Shown in pieces: positions 11,955 through 22,296 of a stretch of DNA of 64,000 nt (position 1 is its first letter; every line of letters starts with the position of its first letter). Origin of the DNA: Symbiodinium natans. Taxonomy: Eukaryota > Sar > Dinophyceae > Suessiales > Symbiodiniaceae. The translations under genes were made by a program, and so were the position numbers. The DNA lies in contig CAJNDS010002148.1 in assembly GCA_905221605.1 (NCBI GenBank), positions 278,546-342,545 on the forward strand, written 5' to 3'. Under the pieces are notes generated by a model that saw only the letters and a program-made list of their open reading frames with translations, had not been told where the DNA came from and ran no database searches.

Positions 11955-12010
11955 AGCCTGGGGAGCCACGGCAGTGCAGGCCAGGCACTTCAGGGGCTGA
12001 GCCGCCTACT
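11955..12010 (+). other. Exon-like island with acceptor
   Basis: CTCTCGCCCCAG acceptor, then frame SLGSHGSAGQALQGLSRLL. It ends where a family-A inverted-repeat element and telomeric repeats begin. Confidence 0.35.
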
Positions 12011-12192
12011 TGGAGGTTTAGGGTTTTAGGGTTTAGGGTTTAGGGTTTAGGGTTTAGGGTACTTAGTACTTAGTAACTAGCTCTAACTGTACTTATAACC
12101 CACTTATAAGCCCCTGAAGTGCCCTAATGTGGTTGTAAGTACACTTAGAAGTACAGATACAGTTAGCTACTCAGTACCATGAACCTCCAAGT
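12006..12192. mobile_element. Family A copy 2, with telomeric insert at its left end
   Basis: It begins CTACTTGGAGGTT and goes straight into (TAGGGTT)n, then resumes GTACTTAGTACTTAGTAACTA. It ends AGTACCATGAACCTCCAAGT. The telomeric tract has replaced or split the left inverted repeat. Confidence 0.7.
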
Positions 12193-12397
12193 GCCCCCTC
12201 CCTGCCCCCCCCCCCCCCTCAATTGCTCCGGATCGTTTCTATTTTTTTTCGGGTTTAGGCTTTAGGCTTTAGGGTTTTGGGTTGAGGGTGTAGGGTTCAG
12301 GCTTCAGGGTTCTGGGTTCAAGGGTTCAGGGTTCAGAGTTAGCGTTCGGCGTCTTCGTGCTTTTTTATGTTGCTCATGAGGCCGACCGAAGGCTCAG

Positions 12398-12512
12398 CTT
12401 GGGATGTCCCCCCTTATACTACCAGTCCTTAGTAGGGATTGTCTTGGGGGGGGGGGGGGGGGTACTATAATCCCTTTTGAGGAGTGTTAGTATAAGGGGA
12501 AACATCCCAAGC
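12398..12512. mobile_element. MITE-like family E, copy 1
   Basis: CTTGGGATGTCCCCCCTTATACTA at the left pairs with TAGTATAAGGGGAAACATCCCAAG at the right (over 20 bp inverted repeats). A G17 run lies in the interior. Confidence 0.7.
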
Positions 12513-12920
12513 CTTACCCCTAAACCTTAAACAGGAGCGCTTGTCAACTTCGCAAGCTACTAGGACCTTCAGAGTAGGCCCTTGTTCGTTTTTTGTATGG
12601 TTGAAGGTTTAGGGTTTAGGGCTTAGGGTTTAGGGTTTCCATATAAGCCCTTTCAAACCCAAAAGGGTACCCGCTTTTGTTCCTGGGGTACTCTTGGGTC
12701 GAGGCTATCCTAAGAGCCCCTAAGCCCCAAACCCCAAACCCTAAACCCTAAACCCCGAAACCCGAAACCCTAAACCCTAAACTCTCAACCCTCAACCCCA
12801 AACCCGAAATGCTAAACCCTGTATTCTTTTCTTTTTGGGTGGCTTAGGTGTTCGGGGCTCAGGAGCTCAGGGAGTCGGATGTTTAGGGGGGCCCGAAACC
12901 CTGAACCCTAAACCCTAATC

Positions 12921-12990
12921 AGTTTAGGGTTTAGGGTTTAGGGTTTAGGGTTTAGGGTTTAGGGTTTAGGGTTTAGGGTTTAGGGTTCAG
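12921..12990 (+). repeat. TTTAGGG array
   Basis: Ten nearly perfect G-strand units, preceding the CATTCGTGGGCATTGTG minisatellite. Confidence 0.9.
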
Positions 12991-13029
12991 GTTTGAGGGT
13001 AGAGATTTACAAGCCCTTAAAAACCCTAT

Positions 13030-13210
13030 TCGTGGGCATTCCGCAAAACATTCGTGGGCAGTGCCTTATGGTCATAATTTCGCCGGCATTATTCCGGGGA
13101 ATTGTTCAAACCACTCGCGGCCATTATGCAAAACATTCGTGGGCATCGTGCAAAAGCATTTGTGGGCATTGTGCGAAACATTCGTGGGCATTGTGCAAAG
13201 TTGTTTGTGG
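13030..13210 (+). repeat. Minisatellite ACATTCGTGGGCATTGTGC
   Basis: About eight degenerate copies of a 21-26 bp unit, between telomeric arrays. Confidence 0.75.
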
Positions 13211-13259
13211 ATGACGTGCCAAATTGGGCCTGCTGGGTCTTGGACTTTAAGGTTTGGGG

Positions 13260-13646
13260 ACCCTAAACCCTAAACCCTAAACCCTAAACCCTAAACCCTA
13301 AACCCTAAACCCTAAACCCTAAACCCTAAACCCTAAACCCTAAACCCTAAACCCTAAACCCTAAACCCTAAACCCTAAACCCTAAACCCTAAAACCTCAA
13401 CCCTAAACCCTAAACCCTAAACCCTAAACCCTAAACCCTAAACCCTAAACCCTAAACCCTAAACCCTAAACCCTAAACCCTAAACCCTAAACCCTAAACC
13501 CTAAACCCTAAACCCTAAACCCGAAACCCGAAACCCTAAACCCTAAACCCTAAACCCTAAACCCCAAACCCTAAACGCTAAACCCTAAACCCTAAACCCT
13601 TAACCCTTAACCCTAAACCCTAAACCCTATAAACCCTAAACCTTGC
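13260..13646 (-). repeat. Longest CCCTAAA array in the window
   Basis: About 370 bases of C-strand repeats with few interruptions (a CCCTCAA, some CCCGAAA, and a CCCTTAA pair near 13600). Confidence 0.95.
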
Positions 13647-13737
13647 TGGGCTTTGGGCGCTTGGAGTTGAGTGGCTGCTGCGCTGTCCTGGTTCCCTCCC
13701 CTCCCTCCCAACCACCTTTCCGCGTTTTTCTTCATAG

Positions 13738-13875
13738 ATGAAGGAGGGGAATACGTGGATGAAGTGGGGAATTGAGAGCGCTTGGAGAATACCCGAGATG
13801 TGCTACCCATTGGGTTTCTTGATGTTAGGGGAGTCTATGGCCGGGTGGCTGCTGATCTGTGGCCTAGCAACTGCT
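13738..13875 (+). other. Exon-like island, possible membrane segment
   Basis: A pyrimidine tract ending TTTTTCTTCATAG is followed by an open frame of about 46 codons: MKEGNTWMKWGIESAWRIPE, then a hydrophobic stretch (GFLMLGESMAGWLLICGLA). It may encode a membrane-spanning piece. No family recognised. Confidence 0.35.
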
Positions 13876-14016
13876 TGACTAGTGCAAGCCAGAACATGAG
13901 ATCCTAAACCCTAAGCCCTAAACCTTAAACCCTAAAACCCTAAACCCTAAACCCTAAACCCTAAACCCTAAACCCTAAACCCTAAACCCTAAAAACCCTT
14001 TGTTGGGCTCCAGGGG

Positions 14017-14115
14017 CTTCAGGGGCTTTCAGGGGCCCTTCGCCTGCAAAGGAGGCCGCATTGGACATTCGGCCTCCGAGTCGACCTTGCAGACAGCGAC
14101 GCTGACGCACGAGAA
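14017..14115 (+). other. Exon-like island
   Basis: Frame GGRIGHSASESTLQTATLTH, preceded by C-strand and followed by G-strand repeats. CTGCAAAG is a possible acceptor. Unrecognised. Confidence 0.3.
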
Positions 14116-14127
14116 CGGTGACCCCAC

Positions 14128-14560
14128 TAGGGTTCAGGGGTTCAGGGGTTTAGGGGTTTAGGGTTTAGGGTTCAGGGGTTTAGGGGTTTAGGGTTTAGGG
14201 TTTAGGGTTTAGGGTTTAGCGGTTTAGGGGTTTAGGGGTTTAGGGGTTTAGGGGTTTAGGGTTTAGGGGTTTAGGGGTTAGGGGTTAGGGGTTTCGGGTT
14301 TAGGGGTTTAGGGGTGTAGGGGTTTGGGGTTTAGGGTTTAGGGTTTAGGGTTTGGGGTTTAGGGTGGTGCTCGGGGTTTAGGGATTCGGGTGGCATACCC
14401 CTAAATCCCCAGCCACTCCCCTGCCCTTCCGGCTCGCCCTGGGCCTCTACACCTTAGACGTCGAATGAGCGTTTCGGCCCTCTCGGCGGTTTCGTGTTTA
14501 GGGTTTAGGGTTTAGGGTTTAGGGTTTAGGGTTTAGGGTTTAGGGTTTAGGGTTTAGGGC
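14128..14560 (+). repeat. TTTAGGGG (8-mer) and TTTAGGG array
   Basis: From about 14133 to 14340 many units are the 8-mer TTTAGGGG, a Chlamydomonas-like length variant, mixed with TTTAGGG. A second pure TTTAGGG tract is at 14494-14560. Confidence 0.9.
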
Positions 14561-14714
14561 TTACGCGTGTTCAGGGTTTAGGAGGCGGGTCAAGGTTCTT
14601 GAAGGTTCGCCCCAGCACCCCACACATTGAAACTCCAGACTCCAGACCCTAAGCCTTAGAGTTTAGGGTTTAGGGGTTTAGGGGTTTAGGGTTTAGGGCG
14701 GCAGAGTTCCAGCA

Positions 14715-14805
14715 ACATCCCACCCCCATGGCCAGGTACTGAGAAAGATCCTCGTCGTCTGCGTCCGCCCTCTCCCCCAGGGGCTCCTTGTGTAGGGTTG
14801 GGAGG
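14715..14805 (-). other. Exon-like island, minus strand
   Basis: On the minus strand an acidic frame (EPLGERADADDEDLSQYLAM) runs between ACACAAG|G and ATGGGG|GTGGGA. The plus strand is also open here, so the strand is uncertain. Confidence 0.22.
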
Positions 14806-15034
14806 TCCAGATTAGGTTGAGGGTTTAGGGTTTAGGGTTTAGGGTTTAGGGTTTAGAGTCTAGAGGTACCAGTATTCCCATTGTTGGGGAAGATGCCGTG
14901 TTAGCCCTCAACCGAACCCTGAACCCTTGTAAGCCCCCGTTAAACAAGCACATCTATACCCTAAACCCTAAACCCTAAACCCTAAACCCTAAGCCCTAAA
15001 CCCTAAACCCTAAGCCCTAAACCCTTTTTTGAAG

Positions 15035-15117
15035 GCTACTGGGCAGCCATGGTTCGGATTCCTGAAAGTGAAGCAACTCGCACCCTGACCTTAGACTGCT
15101 CCCTGTCGCATGTGCCC
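15035..15117 (+). other. Exon-like island
   Basis: After TTTTTTGAAG|G the frame reads YWAAMVRIPESEATRTLTLD and on to SHVPK. C-strand repeats precede it and a family-A element follows. Unrecognised. Confidence 0.35.
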
Positions 15118-15141
15118 AAGCCCTAAGCCCATGTCAAGAAC

Positions 15142-15268
15142 CTACTTAGAGGTTCATGGTACTGAGTAACTGAACATAACTGTACTTATAAGTGTACTTC
15201 TCGCCATGTTAGGGCACTTAAGGGGCTTCTAAGTGGGTCATGAGTACATTTTTAACTACACCCAAGAG
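15142..15268. mobile_element. Family A copy 3
   Basis: The left end CTACTTAGAGGTTCATGGTA is intact, the interior has ACTTATAAGTGTAC, and the right end is degraded (AACTACACCCAAGAG). Confidence 0.6.
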
Positions 15269-15613
15269 TCCTAGGGCACCAGGCCCGAAGGCTCTCTAAG
15301 GGCCCCTAAGGCCCTCTCAGGCTCCTCAGTGACGTTGGTATTGCTGTCGGTCAAGTAGCCTCAGGGCTTAGGGCTTCGTTTCCAGTTGGACGAGGGATGC
15401 TGAAAAAGGGTGTTGTTTGGGTGTTTGGGGGTTTGTTTTCATTGCGCGGCTCTTGCATAAGCAAGTCGGCGCGGCTCAGACTATGTAGGATGTGCGCAGA
15501 ATTTCTGAACCCCAAACCCCGAACCCCAAACCCTAAACCCTAAACCCCAAACCCCAAAATCCCAAACCCGAAGCCTTAAACCCTAAACCCTGAACCCTAA
15601 ACCCTAAACCAGC

Positions 15614-15695
15614 TCAAAGGCCCTCGCCCTTGCACTTCTACGACTACGGCTGCATCACCCTGAAATCGCGGTCTCGTTTCCTGCAGCACAGGCCG
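15614..15695 (+). other. Exon-like island
   Basis: Frame PLHFYDYGCITLKSRSRFLQ between C-strand (left) and G-strand (right) repeats. Unrecognised. Confidence 0.35.
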
Positions 15696-16127
15696 GCAGG
15701 GTTTGGGGTTTAGAGTTTAGGGTTTAGGGTTTAGGGTTTAGGGTTTAGGGTTTAGGGCTTGAGGTTTAGGGTTTAGGGCTTAGGGTTGACGGCTTAGGGC
15801 TTAGGGCTTAGGGTTAGTTAGGGTTTAGGGCTTAGGGTTTAGGAAGGGCAGTTTGTTGGTGGGGTTTAGGGTGTTGCTTGAAGCTATTTGGATCCCCAAT
15901 GTCACGCCAAGATAGTCAAGATCAATTTCCTCTTTTTCCTTCCAACAAGGGTCCTAGGGTTTAGGGTTTAGGTTTAGGGTTCAGGGTTGAGGGTTGCCTG
16001 TTTAGGCTTCAGGGTTTAGGGTTCAGGGTTCTTGTACATTTCTTAACTTGAAGTTCTGTTGGAGGACCTGGGCTCAAACCCCCAAACCCTTCAAACCCCG
16101 CCACAGTATGCCCTGAAGCCTTCCTTC

Positions 16128-16245
16128 CTCAAATATGGGGGGGTTTCCGAAAGTCTGGGTACCTTATCACCTTATCTTGGGGTCCTTATCATAAGGGAAT
16201 CCCGTACTATTTGGGGGTCTATATTGGGGGTCCTTTGTTTTCGCA
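16128..16245 (-). mobile_element. Family F copy 2, inverted
   Basis: Reverse complement of copy 3: shares TATAGACCCC(C/T)AAAT, GATTCCCTTAT and ATAAGGTAC blocks over about 115 bases. Confidence 0.55.
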
Positions 16246-16280
16246 AGCCCCCCCCATATCCCTTCGTGCTTTCTCGGCAG

Positions 16281-16350
16281 GACGAAGTCGGGAACTCAGC
16301 TAGACACCGGCGGCTCAATGCCGGGCTCTTCGGAAGGACCCAGAGTAGGG
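16281..16350 (+). other. Exon-like island with strong acceptor
   Basis: CTTTCTCGGCAG|G then DEVGNSARHRRLNAGLFGRT, a charged, codon-like frame. A family-F element lies just upstream and G-strand repeats downstream. Confidence 0.4.
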
Positions 16351-16470
16351 CCTTCTTCTTGTTTTTGTTTAAGGGTTTCCCTTACAAGGTCCCGTGGTAA
16401 TTAGGGATTAGGGTTCTGGGTTACTCTGGGGTCTGGTTTAGGGTTTGGGGGGGGGGAGATTTGGTTTCAG

Positions 16471-16505
16471 AGGTGTTGGGCAACTGGCAAAATCAGCAGC
16501 GCGAG
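16471..16505 (+). other. Candidate microexon (copy 2)
   Basis: TTTCAG acceptor and GAG|GTGAGA donor around a segment sharing GGCAAAATCAGCAGC with 9033-9054. See the finding on duplicated blocks. Confidence 0.3.
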
Positions 16506-16608
16506 GTGAGAGCCAAGTGTGTGATTTTGGTTTAGGGTTTAGGGTTTAGGGTTTAGGGTTTAGGGTTTAGGGTTTAGGGTTTAGGGTTTAGACTTTAGAA
16601 TTTAGGGT

Positions 16609-16692
16609 TACTTCCCACATCCTGGGTTCCCCTACTTCCCCCCTCTATACTACCCCCCTTAGGTTCCCCTCATAGTCGAGGTTTTTAAGGGA
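16609..16692. mobile_element. Family D copy 2, half element
   Basis: ACTTCCCACATCCTGGGTTC and CTATACTACCCCCCTTAGG, truncated by TTTAGGG repeats. Confidence 0.55.
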
Positions 16693-16988
16693 TAAGGAAG
16701 GGGTTAGGGTTATTAGGGTTTAGGGTTTAGGGTTTAGGGTTTAGGGTTTAGGGTTTGGGGTTTAGGCTTTGGGCTTTAAGGTTTCAGGGTTGGGGTCTGA
16801 TGCGCGCGGTGAGCAGCCGGTGTGGTTTGCAGGCTCCCGGCAGTCCCTTGAGCCCTGAAACCCGAATCCCGCAAACCGAAACCCTAAACCCTAAACCCTA
16901 AACCCTAAACCCTAAACCCTAAACCCTAAACCCTAAACCCTAAACCCTAAACCCTAAACCCTAAACCCTAAACCCTAAACCCTAAACA

Positions 16989-17075
16989 AATCCCCTTATA
17001 CTAGCAGGCCGTTAACAAGGTGTATAGTGCCCTCTAAGAAACCCTATTCAGGACTGTGAGTACAAGGGGGAACAT
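16989..17075. mobile_element. Family E copy 2, nested in a telomeric array
   Basis: ATCCCCTTATACTA...GTACAAGGGGGAACAT is flanked on both sides by CCCTAAA repeats without other DNA. Confidence 0.6.
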
Positions 17076-17217
17076 AAACCCTAAACCCTAAACCCTAAAC
17101 CCTACACCCTAAATCCTAAACCCTAAACCCTAAACCCTAAACCCTAAACCCTAAACCCTAAACCCTAAGCCCTAAACCCTAAGCCTTAAACCCCAAACCC
17201 AACCCTAATTTCAAGCA

Positions 17218-17305
17218 ACCAAATCGTTCCTCGAGGCTGGGGCGGGATCGGCCTCTTCGCCAAACAGGCCCATGGAAGAGTTGGGTTTGCTGGGCTTCTC
17301 CCTTA
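17218..17305 (-). other. Exon-like island, minus strand
   Basis: Minus-strand frame EKPSKPNSSMGLFGEEADPA, then PASRNDLVA. The plus frame is also open but less protein-like. Confidence 0.22.
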
Positions 17306-17511
17306 ACCCTAAACCCGAAGCCCTAAACCCTAAACCCTAAACCCTAAACCCTAAACCCTAAACCCTAAACCCTAAACCCTAAACCCTAAACCCTAAACCC
17401 TAAACCCTAAACTTCTCCCCTCAACCAAGCCTATAGTTTAAGCCCTAAGCGGGTTCGGGCTTGTTGGTTGGGACTGGTTCTGGGGTCTAGGGTCTATGGT
17501 CTAGCGTGTAG

Positions 17512-17640
17512 GGTTTAGGGTTTAGGGTTTAGGGTTTTTAGGGTTTTTAGAGTTTTTAGGGTTTAGGGTTTAGGGTTTTTAGGGTTTAGGGTTTTTAGGG
17601 TTTTTAGAGTTTTTAGGGTTTTTAGGGTTTCTGAGGTTTA
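17512..17640 (+). repeat. TTTTTAGGG variant array
   Basis: Units with a T5 run (TTTTTAGGG, TTTTTAGAG) alternate with TTTAGGG; a 9-mer variant cluster seen mainly here. Confidence 0.85.
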
Positions 17641-17722
17641 GGGATTTTCGGTTTTTGGGATGCTTAGGCTTAGGGACTCAGGGTTTAGGGTTCAGGGTTT
17701 AGGGTCCTCTCGCTTTCGACAG

Positions 17723-17760
17723 GCTTTCGCCTGCATCATCCAAAACTACCCACCCTTGGG
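17723..17760 (+). other. Exon-like island with acceptor
   Basis: CGCTTTCGACAG|G acceptor, frame AFACIIQNYPPLG, then donor-like GTTCAG. Flanking telomeric polarity is reversed here (G left, C right). Confidence 0.35.
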
Positions 17761-17874
17761 GTTCAGCGTTCCCAGAGAGCCCAAGCCCGTAAACCGTAAA
17801 CCCTAAACCATAAACTCTATTAAACCCTTCCCCTAGACCCGAGACCTGAGACCCTAGACCCTAAGCCCTAAACT

Positions 17875-17930
17875 GAAGAAGGTGCCTCAAATTGAACTGG
17901 AATACTCTGCACAGCTTGAGATAGGTATCC
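17875..17930 (+). other. Exon-like island
   Basis: Frame KKVPQIELEYSAQLEIG in a short non-telomeric segment, with GTATCC as possible donor. Unrecognised. Confidence 0.25.
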
Positions 17931-18414
17931 CTAAGTCCCTAAACCCCAAACCCCAAGCCAGCATTTAGGGATGGTAGGAAATTTAGGGTTTAGGGTTTTT
18001 AGGGCCTAAGCCCTTGAGTAACTTCTCAAGCTCCAAACTGCCCGGAGGCCTCATTTCCCGCACCCCCCTCCCTGTTTCCAAGGACCCCAGAAGTTAGGGA
18101 TGATAGGATTTAGGGTTTAGGGTTTAGGGTTTAGGGTTTAGGGTTTAGGGTTTAGGGTTTAGGAATTAAGGATGTTTAGGGATGATAGGGTTTGGGGTTT
18201 AGGATTTAAGGATCTTTAGGGATGCTTAGGGATTATAGGGTTTAGGATATAGGGATTTTTAGGGATGTTTAGGGATCATAGCATTTTGGGTTGGGGTGTA
18301 GGGATTATCGGGTTATTAGGGAGTATAGGGGTTTAGGGTTTAGGGCTAGCCCTAAACCCTAAACCCTAAACCCTAAACCCTAAGGCCTAAGGCCTAAGGC
18401 CTCCCCCACAACAG

Positions 18415-18510
18415 AGCTGGCGAGGCCACGGCTTCTTCATCCCGGGCCCGCACTTCAAGCAGGGCACCTATGGCGACAAGCTGCCAGGGGGCCCAGCACC
18501 CGAAAGTGCG
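18415..18510 (+). other. Exon-like island
   Basis: CCCCCACAACAG acceptor, then WRGHGFFIPGPHFKQGTYGD and KLPGG. It resembles in style the island at 23750 (GGHGYSQGPEF in one frame). Unrecognised. Confidence 0.35.
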
Positions 18511-18741
18511 GGCCCTAAGCCTCAAGCCTTAAGCCCTACAAGCCCTAAACCCCCAACCCTAAACCCTGAACCCTAAACTCTAGACCCTAAACCCTAAACC
18601 CTAAACCCTGAACCCTAAATCCTAAACCCTAAACCCTAAACCCCAAGCCCCAAACCCCAATCCCTAAACCCTAAACCCCCAACCTCAACCCCAAAACCAA
18701 ACGTTCAGGGTTCAGGGTCTGCAACTCTCTATTCTACGCAG

Positions 18742-18771
18742 AGGGCCCAGGACTCAATTCACACAAACTAG
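18742..18771 (+). other. Candidate 30-nt microexon
   Basis: A CTCTCTATTCTACGCAG acceptor and a CTAG|GTCGGG donor lie only 30 nt apart; the frame gives GPGLNSHKL. The size equals the proven aminotransferase microexon. Confidence 0.35.
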
Positions 18772-19244
18772 GTCGGGTTTAGGGTTTAGGGTTTAGGGTT
18801 GAGGGTGTAGGGTTTAGGGTTTAGGGTTTGGGGTGTGGGATTAGGGGTCAGAGTGTAAGTCCAAATTAGGTCTGGGGCCTTCGGGTCCCCAAACCTTACA
18901 GCAAACCCTAAACCCTAAACCCTAAACCCTAAACCCTAAACCCTAAACCCTAAACCCTAAACCCTAAGCCCTAAGCCCTAAACCCTAAACCCTAAACCCT
19001 AAACCCTGAATCCTAAACGTTCAGGCCGTTAAGGATTCTTTGAAGGGCTGAGGGGACCCCAAGGGGCCCAAGGTCGAGTGCTTCAGGGGAGCCTCTACAC
19101 CCCAACAGCCTAAAACCCCAAATTCTAGGGCTTAAGGGTTCAGGATTCAGGGTTTAGGGTTTAGGGCTAGCCCTAAACCCTAAACCCTAAACCCTAGCCC
19201 TAAACCCTAAACCCTAAACCCGAAACCCGAAACCCGAAACCCGA

Positions 19245-19332
19245 AACTGTTTGAAGTAGTGTCCTCTAAGCGGCAGGCTGGACCCGTGCCTCATGCCGCA
19301 GCTCTGCTCGGTCCCCAGTTTGTCGTTCGGAG
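19245..19332 (+). other. Exon-like island
   Basis: Frame LFEVVSSKRQAGPVPHAAAL, then LGPQFVVR, between C-strand left and G-strand right. Unrecognised. Confidence 0.35.
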
Positions 19333-19459
19333 GTTTAGGGTTTAGGGTTTAGGGTTTAGGGTTTAGGGCTAGACCTAGTAAAGACTCCAGACTGAGCCAT
19401 CACCTCGACTGCGAACTTTCAAAACCCTAGGACTGCAAACCCTGATGGGCCATTTGGCT

Positions 19460-19530
19460 GCAGTCGTCCGGCTATCGTGGCCAAGTGCATCTACTTGGGA
19501 CTCGTGCTCTCTGTGTTTTGGGCTGTTTAG
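19460..19530 (+). other. Exon-like island, hydrophobic
   Basis: After TTTGGCTGCAG the frame RPAIVAKCIYLGLVLSVFWA could be part of a transmembrane helix. Unrecognised. Confidence 0.3.
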
Positions 19531-19894
19531 GGTTTAGGGTTTAGGGTTTAGGGTTTAGGGTTTAGGGTTTGTTCCACGGCAAGCTCCGACCAAATACCCG
19601 TCTACTAGTCAGGTAGGCCCTTGGGATATTTTGCATGTTCCTCCCTTATTGGGTCTAAGAGTATCATGTTCCTAAACCCTAAACCCTAAACCCTAAACCC
19701 TAAACCCTAAACCCTAAACCCTAAACCCCAAACCCCAAACCCTAAACACAAACCCCAAACCCCAAACCCGAAACCCTAAACCCTAAACCCTAAACCCTAG
19801 ACCCCCATAAACCCTTTCTTCAGAGGGTCTTAAGGGCCATCCTAGCTGGGTTCCTCCTCGAACCCAAGTTTAGCCTTCCGCGCACCCCACGCAG

Positions 19895-19942
19895 AGCTTG
19901 TCCGGAGCTATCGTGTCTGCCCAATGCTCCGCACGGAGTCGG
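19895..19942 (+). other. Exon-like island with both splice motifs
   Basis: CGCACCCCACGCAG acceptor and AGTCGG|GTGTAG donor bracket 48 nt open in two frames. C-strand repeats lie to the left, G-strand immediately to the right. Confidence 0.35.
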
Positions 19943-20589
19943 GTGTAGGGTTTAGGGTTTAGGGTTTAGGGTTTAGGGTTTAGGGTTTAGGGTTTAGGGT
20001 TTAGGGTTTAGGGGCGGCCAGACGCGGGCTTCGAGAAGATCAGCACTCGATAAGTTAGGTGCTGCAGATACAGTTCCCAAGAGAGAGGCGCGATTCAGCG
20101 AATGAGTGCGTTGCTGTTGAATCCATAATGGGCCATGGCGGGGTTTTAGGGTTTAGGGGCAGGGTTAGGTTTAGGTTTAGGGTTTCGGGGTTAGACTGCT
20201 GTTCCTGCGGTTCGTTGGGGGGAAGAGCCCAGCTACTTGGGCATGACATACGCCCCTGTCAAGGCCCTAAAATTCGGAATTCTACAAGGATTATAAGCCT
20301 TTTGAAGCCCCCGAAGCCACCGGAAACACCTTTCGGCGACCCTGAAAAAGAAGCCCTAAACCCTACAGTCAGAATCCTCAGACCTTTACTCCCAAAAGCC
20401 CGAGAATCACCCAAAAGCCTAAAGCTTCCCTAACAGGCTTCGCATCCCCACAAGCCATAAAGGCCCCGTAAGCCTTCATCCTCCCAAAAGCCCTCAACCT
20501 TAACCTCTTAGCCCTAAACCTTAAACTCCCAGCCCGAAACCCTAAACCCTAAACCCGAAACCCGAGAAACCGAAACCCGAAACCCGAAA

Positions 20590-20662
20590 CTGTGCAGCAA
20601 GGTTGGGCGCCCCCGGTGCAAGGCTGCGACTCGCGCCGAGGCAAATTTTGATGCATGGGGTT
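20590..20662 (+). other. Exon-like island
   Basis: Frame CSKVGRPRCKAATRAEANFD between C-strand and G-strand tracts. Unrecognised. Confidence 0.3.
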
Positions 20663-20999
20663 CAGGGCTTGGAGGTTTTACGGTTTAGGGTTTAGGGTTT
20701 AGTATTTAGGGTTTAGGGTTTAGGGTTTAGAGGGATTGCAGGGTTTAGGATTCAGGGTTGAGGGCTTAGGATGTAGATGGTCTAAGGGGGGTTTAGGCGG
20801 GCTCAGGGTAGTCTAGCGGGGAAACCCCGATCCCTGCAGCTCTAAACCCAAGACTCCCTCAGACCTGAACCCAATGCCTTAGATCATGTCAGCATCCCTA
20901 TTGCCTTTGTATAAGTGAAGGCATTTTCCGTCGTTTAAGGACCCTAAACCCACCCTAAACTTTTAAGTCCTAAACCCTCAACCCTGCACCCCAAACGCA

Positions 21000-21075
21000 G
21001 CGCGCCAGGGCCTGATGCCTTGGATCTCCGCCCACTGTCCACACCCGACCTTCAGGCGTGTGGGCTTGGTCACCC
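21000..21075 (+). other. Exon-like island
   Basis: AAACGCAG acceptor, frame GPDALDLRPLSTPDLQACGL, then a family-A element. Unrecognised. Confidence 0.3.
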
Positions 21076-21082
21076 TTAAACC

Positions 21083-21252
21083 CTACTTGGAGGTTCAGGG
21101 GTAGTTGTTTAGGGTTTAGGGTTTTAGGGTGTAGGGTTTAGTGGAGCTTCATGCGTAATTATAAGTAGGGTTGTACGTGCCCGAAATAGCTTTATCAGGA
21201 TAGTTACCATACTTATCACCCTACTTATAGCTACAAATGAACTTCTAAGTAC
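21083..21252. mobile_element. Family A copy 4, telomeric insert inside
   Basis: CTACTTGGAGGTTCAGGGGTAGTTG is followed by about 35 bases of TTTAGGG-like repeats, then the usual interior (AATTATAAGTAGGG) and right end ATGAACTTCTAAGTAC. Confidence 0.6.
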
Positions 21253-21548
21253 ACCCAGAATGTTGCCGGAACAACCAGGCCAAAGTAACCCTAAACCCTA
21301 AACCCTAAACCCTAAACCCTAAACCCTAAACCCTAAACCCTAAACCCTAAACCCTAAACCCTAAACCCTAAACCCTAAACCCTAAACCCTAAACCCGGTG
21401 TGCAACCCAAGGCTCCCTAGTGTTCCCTCAGGCTCCCTAGGCTTCCTTTCGGTTCCCTATGTACCTACCGCCCATGACCTAAACCCTAAACCCCAAACCC
21501 TAAACCCTAAACCCTAAACCCTAACCCTAAACCCTTCCCTTCCCTTCA

Positions 21549-21645
21549 GAAGCCTATAACAAAGGAGGCTCAGGTTACAAAACAGCCCGGGGAGGCTCAC
21601 ATGGTTGCCTTATTCTCGGAATGTCAAGAGGCTCAGAATGCGGGC
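21549..21645 (+). other. Exon-like island with strong acceptor
   Basis: TTCCCTTCCCTTCAG acceptor; the following + frame is open for over 30 codons (KPITKEAQVTKQPGEAHMVA). C-strand repeats precede it. Unrecognised. Confidence 0.4.
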
Positions 21646-21681
21646 CACTGTACCCGAATGCTGCTTCTGAATCCTAATCCC

Positions 21682-21798
21682 CATTTGGGCGGTTTACGAA
21701 AATATGGCCCCCCAATATAGACCCCTAAATGGTAGGATTCCCTTATAATCAGGACCCAAATAAGGTACTGTACCCGTAATTCGGAGATCCCCAAATGA
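21682..21798 (+). mobile_element. Family F copy 3
   Basis: Contains CCCAATATAGACCCCTAAAT and GGATTCCCTTATAATCAGGA, homologous to 16128-16245 in the opposite orientation. Immediately followed by CCCTAAA repeats. Confidence 0.55.
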
Positions 21799-21939
21799 CC
21801 CTAAACGCTAAACCCTAAACCCTAAACCCTAAACCCTAAACCCTAAACCCTAAACCCTAAACCCTAAACCCTAAACCCTAAACCCTAAACCCTAAACCCT
21901 AAACCCTAAACCCTCATCCCCAATTTCGTTCCTCCGCAG

Positions 21940-21996
21940 GTGGGCCGCAGAAAGCCCGTGCAAGGAGAACCCGTCCCCGAGACCGTGCGCGGCAAC
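21940..21996 (+). other. Exon-like island with both splice motifs
   Basis: TTCGTTCCTCCGCAG|G acceptor and GGCAAC|GTTTTT donor enclose 57 nt in phase 0, reading VGRRKPVQGEPVPETVRGN. C-strand left, G-strand right. Confidence 0.42.
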
Positions 21997-22296
21997 GTTT
22001 TTGGGCCGAGAGGGTTTAGGGTTGAGGGTTAGGGTTTACCCTTCAACATCCTTAAACCTTCAAGCATTTAGAGACTTTTTGACACTCCCAGAGTGCACCA
22101 AGTATCCCTGAGTCCGGACTGTCCTTGAGGGCTTCGGGCTTGGTTTAGGGGTAGGGGTTAGGGTTCAGGGCTTAGGAATGTGCCCTTCATGCATACTGGG
22201 ATCCCATCGGTGTGAACCGGCTCGGCTGGTTCTGGTTTTGGCCGGCTCCGGTTTGGTGAGCGTCTCCTCATTGTACTGCGCTCAGCTGACCCATCT

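Larger units (their letters stand above)
16529..17412. repeat. TTTAGGG then CCCTAAA arrays
   Basis: G-strand at 16529-16608 and 16704-16760, C-strand at 16878-16988, 17076-17200 and 17310-17412. Inverted-repeat elements of families D and E are embedded directly in the arrays. Confidence 0.9.
18115..20012. repeat. Short alternating telomeric tracts between exon-like islands
   Basis: G-strand tracts at about 18115-18165, 18778-18835, 19331-19370, 19525-19569 and 19943-20012. C-strand tracts at 18347-18390, 18540-18690, 18904-19015, 19173-19245 and 19673-19805. The islands between them are listed separately. Confidence 0.85.
21283..21915 (-). repeat. CCCTAAA arrays
   Basis: C-strand tracts at 21290-21395, 21478-21536 and 21799-21913. 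The first and last are almost perfect. Confidence 0.9.
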
